Under the pieces are notes generated by a model that had not been told where the DNA came from, did no database searches, and saw only the letters and a list, made by a program, of their open reading frames with translations. From contig QAXH01004071.1 in assembly GCA_004335635.1 (NCBI GenBank), positions 7,312 to 21,009 of the forward strand: a stretch of 13,698 nt of DNA. The letters are read 5' to 3'. Below, piece by piece: positions 1-9,228 of this stretch. Source of the stretch: Chloromonas sp. AAM2 (taxonomy: Eukaryota > Chlorophyta > Chlorophyceae > Chlamydomonadales > Chlamydomonadaceae). Each line of letters opens with the position of its first letter. Positions within the stretch are counted from its first letter, which is position 1. A program made the translations under genes and the position numbers.

Positions 1-2213
1 ACCCCTGCCACTGCTGCCACTGCCACTGCCGCCCATACTGCCTTTTAATTTCAAGACACCTGCCTTGTAGCCTCGCCCCAGCTCGTCCAGACCACGCTCC
101 CTCGTTCGTTCTGTTGGAACACGCATGCATGTGCCCCTCACCATCAGCAAGGCTTACGTGAAGGCATCGAGTGCTTGTACGGCATGGCAAACAGCATGTG
201 CTGCGCATGGCTGTGGGCAAGCGAAACCTGTCAACAGTAGAGCAATCCAACTCTTTGAAGCCAGCCTGCTGTTCTCCAAATTCAGGTTGTGAAGTTGCAA
301 GCCCGTCATCTTACCCAAACACGTGAGGATAGTCAAGTGTCACTGTGGACTCTAATGCAATTGAACATTTGCATGCAGAGATTTCAGAGGTAGCACAGAC
401 CAACAACTCCCTTAACAAGCCCTGCATTCTGGCGTCCCATGCATGCCGGCCAGCACGTCACACTCACCATGTTCCAATCTCCGCTTCTTTCCCGATCCCT
501 TTCGCTTGACCATGCCCGCCTGCATGGCCTCCTCAAGCTTGCGTGCCTCCCTTACCCCAGTGGCCACAGCAACGCCCTTGCCTATGGCCGCGGGCGTGCG
601 GGGCGCCTTGTCCGGCCGTGCACCTATCCGCTGCAGCATGGATGCCTGCCACTTCTTGCGTTCCCGCTTATCCAGACCAGACGCACCTGCAGATACGCAA
701 GTCGCAGCAGGATGGACATGCAACATGCATGCTCAGTCAGGCTGTGCCATCAGCTGGAACCCAGCTCGACGGAGCTGCGGCTACATGACCCTAACTGACC
801 TGACCCAGTCATGCAATCTGCTGCGACCCAAGAAACCTGAAGGACCTGAAGCCTCACACACATGTCATGGCAGGGTCGGCACGCACCTAGCCTCTCCACC
901 TCGAGCTGTAGTGCCTTGAACTGTTGTGGGTTGAGATGCATCTCCTCGTCATCGTCCATAGCCCCTGGCGGCGCCTCACGCCCTTTCAAGCCACCATGGG
1001 CTTCTTCATGCACCTTGCCTGCCTGTATGGATGCATGAGCACCCGCATACTTGCATGGAGACTGAGGTGTAGGCGCTCCTTGCATTGCCCTGATGCTAAG
1101 CTTGCACACAGACATGGTGGCCGACATACATTGGTGTTCCAGGTGGAATGCTGACCAGTTTCAGCTTGGCTGAAGCCCAGATGTGACTAGTAAGCGATTG
1201 CGGCCTGCAATTGTCATGCTCCAGCCATGCTTCTAAGCATGCACACCTTGGCTGACATAAAGAGTTTGCGCTGTTGCTTGGCCACCAAGTCCATTGCACC
1301 CTGGGCTGATGCGCTGCCATTTGTACTCGGGCCATGGCTGGTGGCATGAGCTCGCTGGGCGGCAGTTTGCTGGCGGTGTGCGTGAATTATCTGGTCAATG
1401 TCATCACGTGCGCGCTTTACATCCCGGGCTGAGGTCTGCTGGCTGCCTCCTCGTGCGCCTGTTTCTGACAGTGTGTGTCCTGAAGGTGATACAGCATTGA
1501 TGCGCGCGTGCGTGCGTGCATGCGTGCGTGCGTGCGTGCGTGTGTGTGCGTGTGCGCGTGTGTGTGTGTGTGTGTGGATGTGTGGGTGCACATGGTGTGA
1601 GAGAGAGAGGAGGGGAGAGAGAAAGGGAGAGGTCGCAGAATGTACGTTCAGGCTGGTGTTTTCGAGGTGAAAGGTGGGAGGTGGCATGGCAGTACCAGGT
1701 GGCTGTCTCAACTGAGCCCATGTTTGTAGAAAAACGATGGCCTGATGTTGTGCACCTGTGAGGGTGATGCCCCTGACACCAACAGCGGACAGCTGCTGTG
1801 TTGACTCACAATACTCTTCTTTCCTGCACCTGTTTCGCCTCACCTGCTGCGCTAACTGGCTGACTGTGAGTGTTTGGAACTTTCTGGCTGGCATGTGCTG
1901 ATGGCTGAGGTGTGCCCTGCCCACTGGCGGTGACTGCACCCTTGAATGCTTTCTTCGGTCGTGGAGTCAAAGAGTCTGCTATCAGCTGCACTGTATTCGT
2001 GGCGTTTTTGGCAGCCAGCCTGCCCGATGGTTTCTTGGATGCGGGTTTGGTCCGGCGGCCAGGCTCGTCAAATAGTGCCATGAACGCCTCTCCTGCGCAG
2101 CATGTGCGTCACACAGCTGTTGGTAGGCCGAGAGAGGAAAAAGGGCCGGTCGCCATGCGCGATGGCTCACCATGCGCCTGCAGTCGTCTCTCAACATCCT
2201 GCTCAGCATCCAT
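1..2213 (-). CDS. DUF4602 protein (C1orf131/Faf1-like SSU processome factor), 3' end cut by window edge
   Basis: Six exons on the minus strand, all phase-consistent: 2213-2171, 2092-1844, 1479-1247, 1022-887, 686-468 and 110-1 (continues off the window). They encode 330 residues without the C-terminus. Donors include GTGAGC, GTGAGG, GTGTGC, GTGCGT and GTGAGT; acceptors are mostly CAG. The conserved part begins near residue 206 (NPQQFKALQLEVERLG), goes on with GASGLDKRERKKW, MLQRIGARPDK and a Lys/Arg-rich stretch ending GSGKKRR, then GLDELGRGYKAGVLKLK. This order matches human C1orf131: LEVHRFG, then a LGAKPPK element, a Lys-rich helix, and a GKFKNGTLIL-like end. Known of the family: nucleolar small-subunit (40S) pre-ribosome assembly. 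The N-terminal 200 residues are basic and low in conservation. The ATG at 2213-2211 was chosen because exon 1 (MDAEQDVERRLQAH) splices in frame to EAFMALFDEPGRR. Exon 3 could instead start at 1458, also in phase. The call rests on remembered family sequence, not on a search. Confidence 0.8.
1500..1640. repeat. compound microsatellite: (GCGT)n/(GT)n followed by GA-rich tract
   Basis: From about 1500 to 1576 the plus strand is alternating GCGT, GTGT and GCGC units, and from about 1598 to 1632 it is GA-rich (GAGAGAGAGG and similar). The tract lies in the intron (1480-1843, 364 bases) between exons 2 and 3 of the minus-strand DUF4602 gene. In the transcript it reads as a CU-rich run followed by a CA run leading towards the acceptor, so it could serve as an extended pyrimidine-containing tract. 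Long open frames that cross it on both strands are repeat artefacts. Confidence 0.95.
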
Positions 2214-2636
2214 GACAGATGGCTGTGTGTGCCAGTATGCGCAGGCAGCAGTCGCGCTCCAGCTCCTGTCAGGGCAGCATAGGAGTTACAGAACACAAGG
2301 GAAGTTGTCGTAACGGAACCGGAAAAGTGCATCGCACTCAGGACTGGCAAGTTCCAGGGACGATACACGGATAGAGACAAAACTCATTGCCCATCCATTT
2401 GTTTCCCAGGTGGGATTGAGTGCCAATCCCTCTGCGATTAAGTCAGAATTGCCCGGTCCGATAGTCGGGGGGCTTGCCCAGACACACTGTCACACCCTTC
2501 ACACACAGCAAGCTGCCAAGACACAACATCACACTGTCGTAGATCCAGCCAAGACACGTTTGGATTGGGCCTCATTGGCACACACCAGTTACAGAGCAAG
2601 GCAGCCCACATGAGGACAGGAGAGCTACATTGACCC
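2214..2636. promoter_or_regulatory. head-to-head spacer between the DUF4602 and GDPD genes
   Basis: This 423-base stretch separates the proposed ATG of the minus-strand DUF4602 gene (2213) from that of the plus-strand GDPD gene (2637), so it should hold both promoters and 5' leaders. I see no convincing TATA box, long repeat or credible exon. An in-frame TGA at 2631-2633 lies just before the GDPD ATG. The promoter role is inferred only from the gene arrangement. Confidence 0.45.
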
Positions 2637-5600
2637 ATGCGTTCGCATATGAAGCGGCTCCATGGTTGGGACAGTAGTAGCAATGGAGGCGCAGCACATT
2701 CAATTGAGTCACCAGTGGATAGTCCTACCACAGCAGGGCGGATGATCAACTCTCCAGACCGTCACAGCTTACCCCACACGAAAATTCTTTTCCACAACAG
2801 CTCTGGACGTGACTTCAAGGCAGCTGAGCATACGCGAAATAGCACAGCGGGCAATGCAGAGCCCAATGGTTGGGTCACTGGTTGGGCCAACGGTTGGGCC
2901 AAAGGCTTTCCGACGCTTGAGCCATGGTTGGACGCTAGAGAATCAGGTGGGCTGCTTAAGTTCACGTGGTAGCACTGAGATTGGGTTTCAAGGAAGCCAA
3001 GACTGAATGTGTTAGTACAAGATGCGAAGCTCAAGATTCATTCGTTCAGGCACAGCAGTGCTGAAAATGGGTGCATCAGCGCTTGTCAGTCTGCCCTCAC
3101 ATTTGGGGCCGGAGTGGCACGGGCTGCTTTGAGCTTACACGGTTCATGAAATTGCACACCACGGCAAGCCTGCCCTTCTCTCCCCAGTCTGACGCCTGCT
3201 GCCCTGCCTTGCCCCGCAGTGCTTATGCTCATTGCCGGCGTCCTCACCATCATTCTCTGTCTGGTGGTGACCCGCCTTAGATACGTAGTGCATGCCGCCA
3301 TCCCGCTACAGGCGGGCCCCGCCATGACCCGGCAGCAGATAAACGACCATGTGCAGGCCAACACCACACACACAGCCATCCAGTACCTCAAGCCGTACCT
3401 CAAGCATGTGGCGGGCGCCAAGCGGCCCTGGGGCCTGCTGCTGCACCCCCTGGTCATTGCGCACAGGGGCGACTCAGCTGATTTCCCTGAGCACACGAGG
3501 GAGGCTTACATGCAGGCCATTGAAGAGGGTGAGGCAACGGGCTGGGAATGGGAATGGGGACCTGGGGTGTAGCCAGCGGCGCTCGATAGCACACAAGCAA
3601 ACATAATAGCTTACAACGTGAAGGTGGGCGCTGGCATCTGAGGAGTTCTTGGAAAGTCTGCAGAGCGTGAGGTCGCTTGTGCGCTACAACAAGTCGATTG
3701 AGGAGGAAGGTGCCCAGGACTTGCTCAACCCGCTGATGTGGCATCATCGTTGTGGACAAACACACAGACTGTTGAAATACACACACCCATGCAGCGTGAC
3801 CCACAGCAAGAAGCATTCACCACACGGGATAGTTCCATCAGTCTTGAAACACGGGGCAGACATGCAGGGCGGATGCAGGGATGGCCACGGGAGTGGGCAG
3901 AGGGGATGTGGGCACTGACTCGCTGAACCATGGATAGGCGGTTCGAACCAGGGAAACTGTATCATGAGCAGGGCTCTACAGCCTGACGGTTCCCGCCATC
4001 TGTCACTTGAGCACGTTCATCCCAAACAGCCATGGGAGCAAGCAAGCCGCTGGCACATGGAAAACCAACGCCTTACATGCTTGTGGTGATGCACTGCAGG
4101 TGCTGACGTGATCGAGTGTGACGTTGTGTTGACCCGTGACCTCATGGGCGTGTGCCGGCACGAGCCCAACCTGGCAGATACCACTGACGCACTGACTAAG
4201 TTCCCGGGCCGGGTGCGCTGGGCCGTGATTGACGGGGAGAACGTCACGGGAGTGTTTGCATCGGACCTCACACTGCAGGAGGTCAAGACATTGAGAGCGG
4301 TAAGCCCAGCTTAGGATTGAGGCATAGGTTGGCATAGGGTTCGGATTAAGAACCTGCCAGCATCTGCGCAGCCGGCAGTGCTGTCCGTCCCAACACACAA
4401 AACCATCCGCCATAGAACAGCCTCCCACTTCAAGGTTCAGGCATAGGGTCTGCATAGGGCTGGATCGGCTTTGATATGGCAAGTGGTAAGGCTTGGACAG
4501 GACTGTGCACTGCACGTGGCAGCTGGTGAGCTGACCGTTCCGAAACACATTCTTGCATAGTTGCCAGGCATTGAGTTGGCACAGGCTTGGCTTAGCTTAT
4601 AGATGGCACAGCTAGTGACAAAGCACAGGCAATCTTGGACACTCTGGTGGGCGGTGATGCGCTTGCAGGTTCAGCCCTGGCCCTTCCGCGACCAGTCGTG
4701 GAACGGCAAGCTGCTCGTGGTCACTCTAGAGGAGTACCTCGACCTGGCACTGGTGAGGAGCACACCAGCAGTTGGTCTTATACCGTTGCTCTACACAACC
4801 CCAAGCTTTGTGCCACCAGTCGCCGTCAGTGCATTGGGCTGTTCTTGTATCTGGCTGCAATCATCTGTACACATGAAATAAATGGGCAACAAAACAAGAA
4901 AATAGGCAAATGAAAAATAGGCGGGAAAAAAATGTTTGCCGGTGGTACTCCAAGGAGTTGGCAAACATCCTTTTCTTCTGCCCGATGTGCTGGCCTGGCA
5001 TTGTGCGTGCTGTGGAGTCAAGTACGTTCTTGCTGCTGCTTCTGACCAAGGCTGCAGCGAGTCAGTAATTTGACGCCCTCCGTTGCTAGGTCAACTGATC
5101 ATGTCAATGCCCAACCCAACGTCAACCGACGGTTAGTTAGATCAGTTACACAGGAACTGGCAAACTTCTTTTTTTTGGCTCGCATTCAGCATAGTGTGTT
5201 GCATTTTGCAGATTCGGCCAAAGCATCGTTTTGAACAACGACAGCAGATGGACTTACGGTGTTGGTGACTCGTATTGTATATGATGACTTGGAATGCACC
5301 TGTCCACGCAGGCTGCACCCAGGACTGTGGGTGTTTACCCGGAGCTGAAGCACCCCTCCTGGCACAACGCGCTGCCTGCTGTGGTGAAGGCCAACACCAG
5401 CATGGAGCGGCTGGTGCTCAAAGTCATGGAGGCCAGGGGCTACCAGGGGCCCATACACAGCGCGGCATGGCTCAAACAGCCAGCGTACATACAGGCACGT
5501 GTGTTGTTGGGGTCTGACCATCTTTGCCAGAGCCTGAATTGTGCGGTAACTGTGGCCCGCGTATGTACACAGGCACAGGGTGAACCTAGAAAGTTTGCTC

Positions 5601-7382
5601 TCTTTGTCAGCCAGGCTGAGGCAATCAGGCTGGCAGCGCTGGCAAGCCCACAGCAATGCAGCGGGTGAATTCTGGAAGAGCTCGCAAGGCAACTCCTTTT
5701 CATGCAGGCATGCCGAGTCAGGGAGGCCCTCTAAATTCCTCAGACTGTTCTACAGTAACAAACACACATTCCCTGCGTGGTTTGGCAAAGCTGCAAAAAC
5801 TTTCCAATAGTCAAGCGAATCCCTTGAACTCGGTTTCGTACTGGATGTTCCATGGCTTGCTGTTGACTGAGCAGAAACCACCCGTCATCTCGGATTCGTG
5901 CGCCGAGAACTGGCAAACATTCTTTTTTTTGCCAAGGAACTGTTGCAATGGCCTACTCGGGTCCCTGGTGCTCAGCTGTCATCACAAAATAGTCCAATAT
6001 AACCAATGTGCCTAGTCATGCGCCTGCACATACGCTGCAGCTACCCACTGATGCCCAACATAGTACAGATTGCCAGACCCAATCCACACGCACGAACATA
6101 CAACTTGACGCTTTCTGTCGTGATTCCGTGTGTTTGAACTGCAGTCATTTGAGGTGGGCACTGTGCGCACCCTATCCCAGCTCACGTGCTTACCCCTAAT
6201 CCAACTGCTGGGCTCCAAGCTCGAGTGAGTGGTACACCTGGAATCACTACCTTCGGGACCTATTACATTGCAAAGGGTGCATACAGCAGGCTGGACACCG
6301 TAATACATGGTGAATGGATGTATGCCTGGTAAGCTGCACTGCTCACAACTGGCTTAGTACTGGGGTACTGCAACTGCTGGTTGGATGCCTACTGCTCTTG
6401 ACTGGCTATGATGATATAACTTACTGCACCCAGTGCTCCAGGTGCCCCCGAGGCGCGGCGCAACCGGTGATTGGGTGCCTGATAAGATGCCTACTGCGGA
6501 CTGAATGTGAATGTGCGTGTGGGTTTGACTGGACACTGTGGTATTCCCTGCCTATCAACGGACACGATGTGTGTGATGCATGTGCAGTGATCTTCAGCCC
6601 GATGGCCGCAGTGTGGCTCAGATGCTGGAGCCCAAGTCGCTGCAGGAGCTGGCCCAGCTGGCAGTGGGTGTGGGTCCAGGCAAGCAGCTGCTGGTCACGT
6701 GGCAGGAGGGGGAGGCAGGGCAGGGCGCGTACGTGTCATCGGGTGTCGTACAGCAGCTGCATGCGGTGGGACTGCAGGTAGGCAAGTGGCATCGATATAA
6801 TTGATACATTTAATAATGTCAACATCAGTATTAATATCAATATGATATATAAATATATGGCTACTGCATGGCATGGTGGGCCTGGTGGGTGGCCCACTGC
6901 TTGCCAAGCGGGATAGCAGGGTTCTGGACAAGGCTTGAGGGAGTTCAGTACCTCTCAGCCGCTGGTCAGGTCCCAGCCTGCTTAGCGGTCCATACCTCAA
7001 CCTTGCAAGGTTCACCCAGGCTCTTCAAAGCAAAAAAGAGCGACACAGCCAGTCTCATATCCTCCGAATGCGAGCATTCAGCAGTACTTGCAGTGTACGC
7101 CTACACTTTGTGCATGTGCATGACTGTCATTATGCTGGGCATGCCATGGCTGCCATGCAGGTTCATCCGTACACCATGCGGGATGAGGCACAGTTTGTCC
7201 TGCCCCACGTGCGCCCCAACGTGACGCGTGAGCTGGAGGTGCTGTTGGTGCAACTGGGTGTGGATGGTGTGTTTGCAGACGAGCCCAACACCACAGTCAG
7301 CTTCATCAAGGCAAGGGTCACGAATCACAACACCACACTGCTCAACCTGCAGCGGCCATGCACAGTGCAGCCTGGTGCTTGA
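2637..7382 (+). CDS. glycerophosphodiester phosphodiesterase (GDPD), predicted single-pass membrane/secretory form
   Basis: Eight exons: 2637-2946, 3220-3528, 4100-4299, 4669-4752, 5312-5494, 6145-6224, 6588-6777 and 7161-7382. All phases agree and give 525 residues. Role (known family): hydrolysis of glycerophosphodiesters to glycerol-3-phosphate and an alcohol, with metal-dependent TIM-barrel chemistry. Motifs: AHRGDSADFPEHT (catalytic His185), GADVIECDVVLTRD (Glu212, Asp214), CRHEPNLADTTD (second His227), GVYPELKH (Glu312), YIQSFE, VHPYTMRDE and GVDGVFADEP. The order and spacing follow plant GDPDs. Residues 104-122 (VLMLIAGVLTIILCLVV) form one membrane segment after a hydrophilic Ser/Gly-rich N-terminus, suggesting type II topology. 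Sequons NTT, NVT, NTS, NVT and NTT fit an ER-lumen or cell-surface location. The intron after exon 5 starts with GC. Exon 1 is less certain (about 0.55): it has an ATG just after an in-frame stop, a CAG/GTGGGC donor and matching phase. The C-terminus is also uncertain, because AAG/GCAAGG at 7310 could be another GC donor. Confidence 0.85.
2867..2902 (+). repeat. three tandem 12-base units, (T/C)GGTTGGG(T/C)CAN
   Basis: Three consecutive 12-base copies (2867-2878, 2879-2890, 2891-2902) differ at a few positions. In the proposed first exon of the GDPD gene they read as the four-residue repeat GW(V/A)(T/N/K), giving NGWVTGWANGWAKGF. Because the unit is a multiple of three, copy changes would keep the reading frame. 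If exon 1 is wrong, this is simply a minisatellite upstream of the gene. Confidence 0.85.
4928..4975. repeat. inverted repeat/hairpin of the GGCAAACAT element in GDPD intron 3
   Basis: ATGTTTGCC at 4932-4940, preceded by a run of A, is the exact reverse complement of GGCAAACAT at 4960-4968, which is followed by a pyrimidine run (CCTTTTCTTC). The loop is 19 bases. Both arms match the dispersed motif seen at 5153, 5905 and 13565. The structure lies inside the intron 4753-5311. Confidence 0.8.
5093..5147. repeat. imperfect inverted repeat (AACTGATC ... GATCAGTT)
   Basis: AACTGATC at 5093-5100 pairs with GATCAGTT at 5140-5147. A smaller palindrome, AACCG-A-CGGTT (about 5124-5134), lies between them, so the segment could form a branched hairpin. 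It ends a few bases before the dispersed motif at 5153, so it may be the inner part of the same small element. It lies in the GDPD intron 4753-5311. Confidence 0.6.
5153..5178 (+). repeat. dispersed motif GAACTGGCAAAC + T-run, copy 2
   Basis: GAACTGGCAAAC is followed by TTC and a run of eight or more T. Together with the inverted copy at 4928-4940 it bounds a segment of about 250 bases with terminal inverted repeats, as in a small non-autonomous DNA element. No target-site duplication was established. Confidence 0.7.
5495..6144 (+). other. GC-AG intron (intron 5 of the GDPD gene)
   Basis: Exon 5 ends ...TACATACAG and the next bases are GCACGT. Splicing there to TTTGAACTGCAG/TCATTTGAG preserves the frame and restores the family motif YIQ-SFE. 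The nearest GT (CAC/GTGTGT) shifts the frame and meets a stop within two codons of the acceptor. The donor must therefore be a GC donor, unless a sequencing change is present. Confidence 0.75.
5905..5930 (+). repeat. dispersed motif GAACTGGCAAAC + T-run, copy 3
   Basis: GAGAACTGGCAAACATTC is followed by eight T, inside the GC-AG intron of the GDPD gene. It matches the copy at 5153 and the reverse complement of the copy at 13565. No matching opposite end was found close by. Confidence 0.75.
6791..6858. repeat. AT-rich tract with imperfect inverted repeats in GDPD intron 7
   Basis: Just after the donor of the intron 6778-7160 the sequence turns strongly A/T (CGATATAATTGATAC ... GATATATAAATATATGG), unlike its surroundings. 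ATTGATA near 6799 and TATCAAT near 6835 are inverted copies. It has no coding potential and may be a small insertion or a structured intron segment. Confidence 0.6.
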
Positions 7383-7990
7383 AACAAGTCTAGGAAGCAC
7401 ACGTTCTTGTGAAGGTGGTGTAGGTCTTCCACAAATAGTGGCCTGACCAGTCGCCCATGCAGTACAGTGCTCATGGCTACTGCTGAACGCTGGGGACATT
7501 CAGAACTGGAGATGGGAGTAGGAATGATAGGAGTAGTGATTCCAGATGAACCGTCCAATAGTTAGGACTGACCGATAGTCAGATGGTAGGTGGAGTTATT
7601 TTTGTCTACGCAAAGAGGCAGTCTTTTCATGGCAGGTTGCCCACAGGCTTCAGCTACTAGTAGCAAGCTGTTGACAGGGCTGCAACCTGCAAAGGGCTGA
7701 ATCCAGGGTTAGCGTAGCAGGCCTGTTAAAGCACGTTGAAGCCCAACTGCTCAAGATATATTTGAACTTCTCTATCACGCGATTCTGCAGTTTTTCTATC
7801 GTCTGTCGAAAGGCAGAACCTTTTAGTTGGCATCACCCCAAGGCATACACACTGGCATTTACAGTGGATGTTTTGTTGCAGATTGGGCAACAATCTTGAG
7901 TTTTTGCAGGGGGTCAAACCAGGCTAGCAAGTCTGAGCTAGCAAGGCCACAGCCAACTGGCTGGGTGACATCTTCTGTAACAAGGTTACG
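7383..7990 (+). other. probable GDPD 3' untranslated region or alternative last exons
   Basis: This segment has no credible plus-strand exon except two short alternatives if AAG/GCAAGG at 7310 is a GC donor. An acceptor TTCATGGCAG near 7636 would add VAHRLQLLVASC and a stop. An acceptor TTTTGTTGCAG at 7871-7881 would add IGQQS and a stop. Both keep phase 0. Without splicing the frame ends at TGA 7380-7382. The first TGTAA after the stop is at 7976. Confidence 0.45.
7976..7980 (+). terminator. candidate UGUAA poly(A) signal for the GDPD gene
   Basis: TGTAA is the usual poly(A) motif in volvocine algae. This is the first one after the GDPD stop, about 594 bases downstream, a normal 3' UTR length for that group. 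A TGTAA on the other strand at 7863-7859 could end a converging transcript. Five-base motifs occur by chance, so the call is tentative. Confidence 0.35.
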
Positions 7991-8355
7991 TTACGTGTTC
8001 TGGCAGGGTCCAGCTTGTGCTTTAACGCCTTCTTGAAAAACGGCGAACTAAGCATGCGCGAGGGGTGTAGCTGGCATATGCACAGCAGCGGCGTTACCGA
8101 CAAGATATCGACATGTGCCTGGCAAGGACAAGTGACCGCACACTGGTGACCATCCCTCTGGACACCATTCCTGTGAAGAACTTGCTCCACATATGTACAT
8201 AGCAGTGCACGAAGTCCTGTGAGCCAGCTTCAAGTGCTGAACCAGAGGCAAGATCACAGTATTGCTATCTTTCTGGTTTGTGTAGCCCAGCACCAGCTCA
8301 CGTCTCACGCATGAGAAAACAGATCTCCGAGGATGTCGTGTGAAAAAACACTCAC

Positions 8356-8829
8356 AGCCAGTCTGAACTCGGGCGAGCGGCGCATGCGGGCTTTGGGTCT
8401 TCGGCTTGGGTCTCGCCTGAGGTCTGATACAAAATGTTTTTTCAGAGGCGCAGTGCGCGCCTTTTGTGCTGCTACTCCAGGCATACAGGTTGAGGCACAG
8501 ACATGGTTGGCTGTCCTTGGTGAGACAAGGCTACGAGTGGTATTAACCCACTGACATAAAAATCTGCATTGATGATGCAGAGGCAGCACACATGTTGCGA
8601 GGTGGTGCCTGGCAGTCACCAATGCCTACCAACACCAGCATCAGCAACACATGGTGCCTGGCAATCAGCCAAATCAGTGCCAGATTTACAAGGAGGGAGC
8701 GCACACAACTTACGCACATAACTTACATGGACCAGGTCGCGCGACTCTTCAGCGCAAACTGTGCATGCCCACCCACCTTGAGCGATGGTGCCAATCACAC
8801 ATTCTTCGCCGTTTATGAAAACTTGACAT
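8356..8829 (-). CDS. doubtful minus-strand gene fragment, unrecognised
   Basis: Two minus-strand segments have splice-like borders. The first starts at ATG 8829-8827, with an in-frame TAA upstream, and ends at 8777 before GTGGGT (MSSFHKRRRMCDWHHRS). The second runs 8468-8356 between GTAGCAG and GTGAGT. In one frame the second reads QKARTAPLKKHFVSDLRR and continues very basic; in the frame that joins to the ATG it reads STKGAHCASEK and continues Pro/Lys-rich. Neither resembles a family I know and I could not find a consistent further exon between 8300 and 7860. It may be a gene remnant or chance. Confidence 0.2.
8603..8667. repeat. direct repeat TGGTGCCTGGCA(G/A)TCA, two copies
   Basis: Sixteen-base copies at 8603-8618 and 8652-8667 differ at one position and are 49 bases apart. 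They lie in the stretch with no confident gene. No function is evident. Confidence 0.7.
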
Positions 8830-9228
8830 GAACAGATATTCTTAAAGTACTACTTCCCCACAAGAATTAGACACCTCGCCACTGAGACGTGGAACTGTTC
8901 GTTCAGCCAATGCAACAAATTAGCGTTGGTACTTGCACACCGCCAGGATGGCTGAAGCGCACAAGTTATGCAGGGCAGCATCCTGTCTCTTATCATCTCT
9001 TATCATTTGTCTGGTCAATGTTGGGTTCATGCCACCACGTACATCACTCCGTTTAAGGTGTGACCTGCCCAATGCCATGGCATGTTCGCCTCTCACACCT
9101 CTCGTACGTGTTTTAAGGTGCATTGGAGAGTAGCAGGCACCCCAAAACGCAGACGCAAAGCTTCAGGTGGCATTCTGTTCGTGGGGACTGGCATTGCCCA
9201 GATTCATGAGAATGGCCATCAGTTGAAC
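8830..9228. promoter_or_regulatory. upstream region and 5' leader of the coiled-coil/poly-Q gene
   Basis: No credible exon was found between 8830 and 9081. From 9082 an open frame leads into the coiled-coil exon, with a stop in that frame at 9061-9063. If translation begins at ATG 9082 it adds 49 residues with a PKRRRK nuclear-localisation-like motif. ATG 9229 has the better context (AACATGA) and several short upstream ATGs precede it. Promoter function is inferred from position only. Confidence 0.35.

Noticed and set aside
154..336. 60-codon minus-strand frame
   Set aside because: It lies within the last visible intron (111-467) of the DUF4602 gene. The next exon in phase is 110-1.
1214..1939. 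241-codon minus-strand frame through the microsatellite (HTHTHTRAHAHTRTH)
   Set aside because: The repeat has no stops in several frames on both strands. Splice sites and family similarity support only 1479-1247 as coding, with the repeat in an intron.
3935..3955. GGTTCGAACC, resembling a tRNA T-loop
   Set aside because: The flanking bases do not pair as a T-stem and no acceptor, D or anticodon arms are found upstream. It lies in a GDPD intron.
4320..4470. Several GCATAGGG copies in a GDPD intron, considered as a telomere-like or tandem repeat
   Set aside because: Only about four scattered short copies with irregular spacing, no array, and not the algal telomere unit in tandem.
5186..5692. 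168-codon minus-strand open frame
   Set aside because: It overlaps the GDPD exon 5312-5494, which matches the family on the plus strand. The antisense frame is a shadow.
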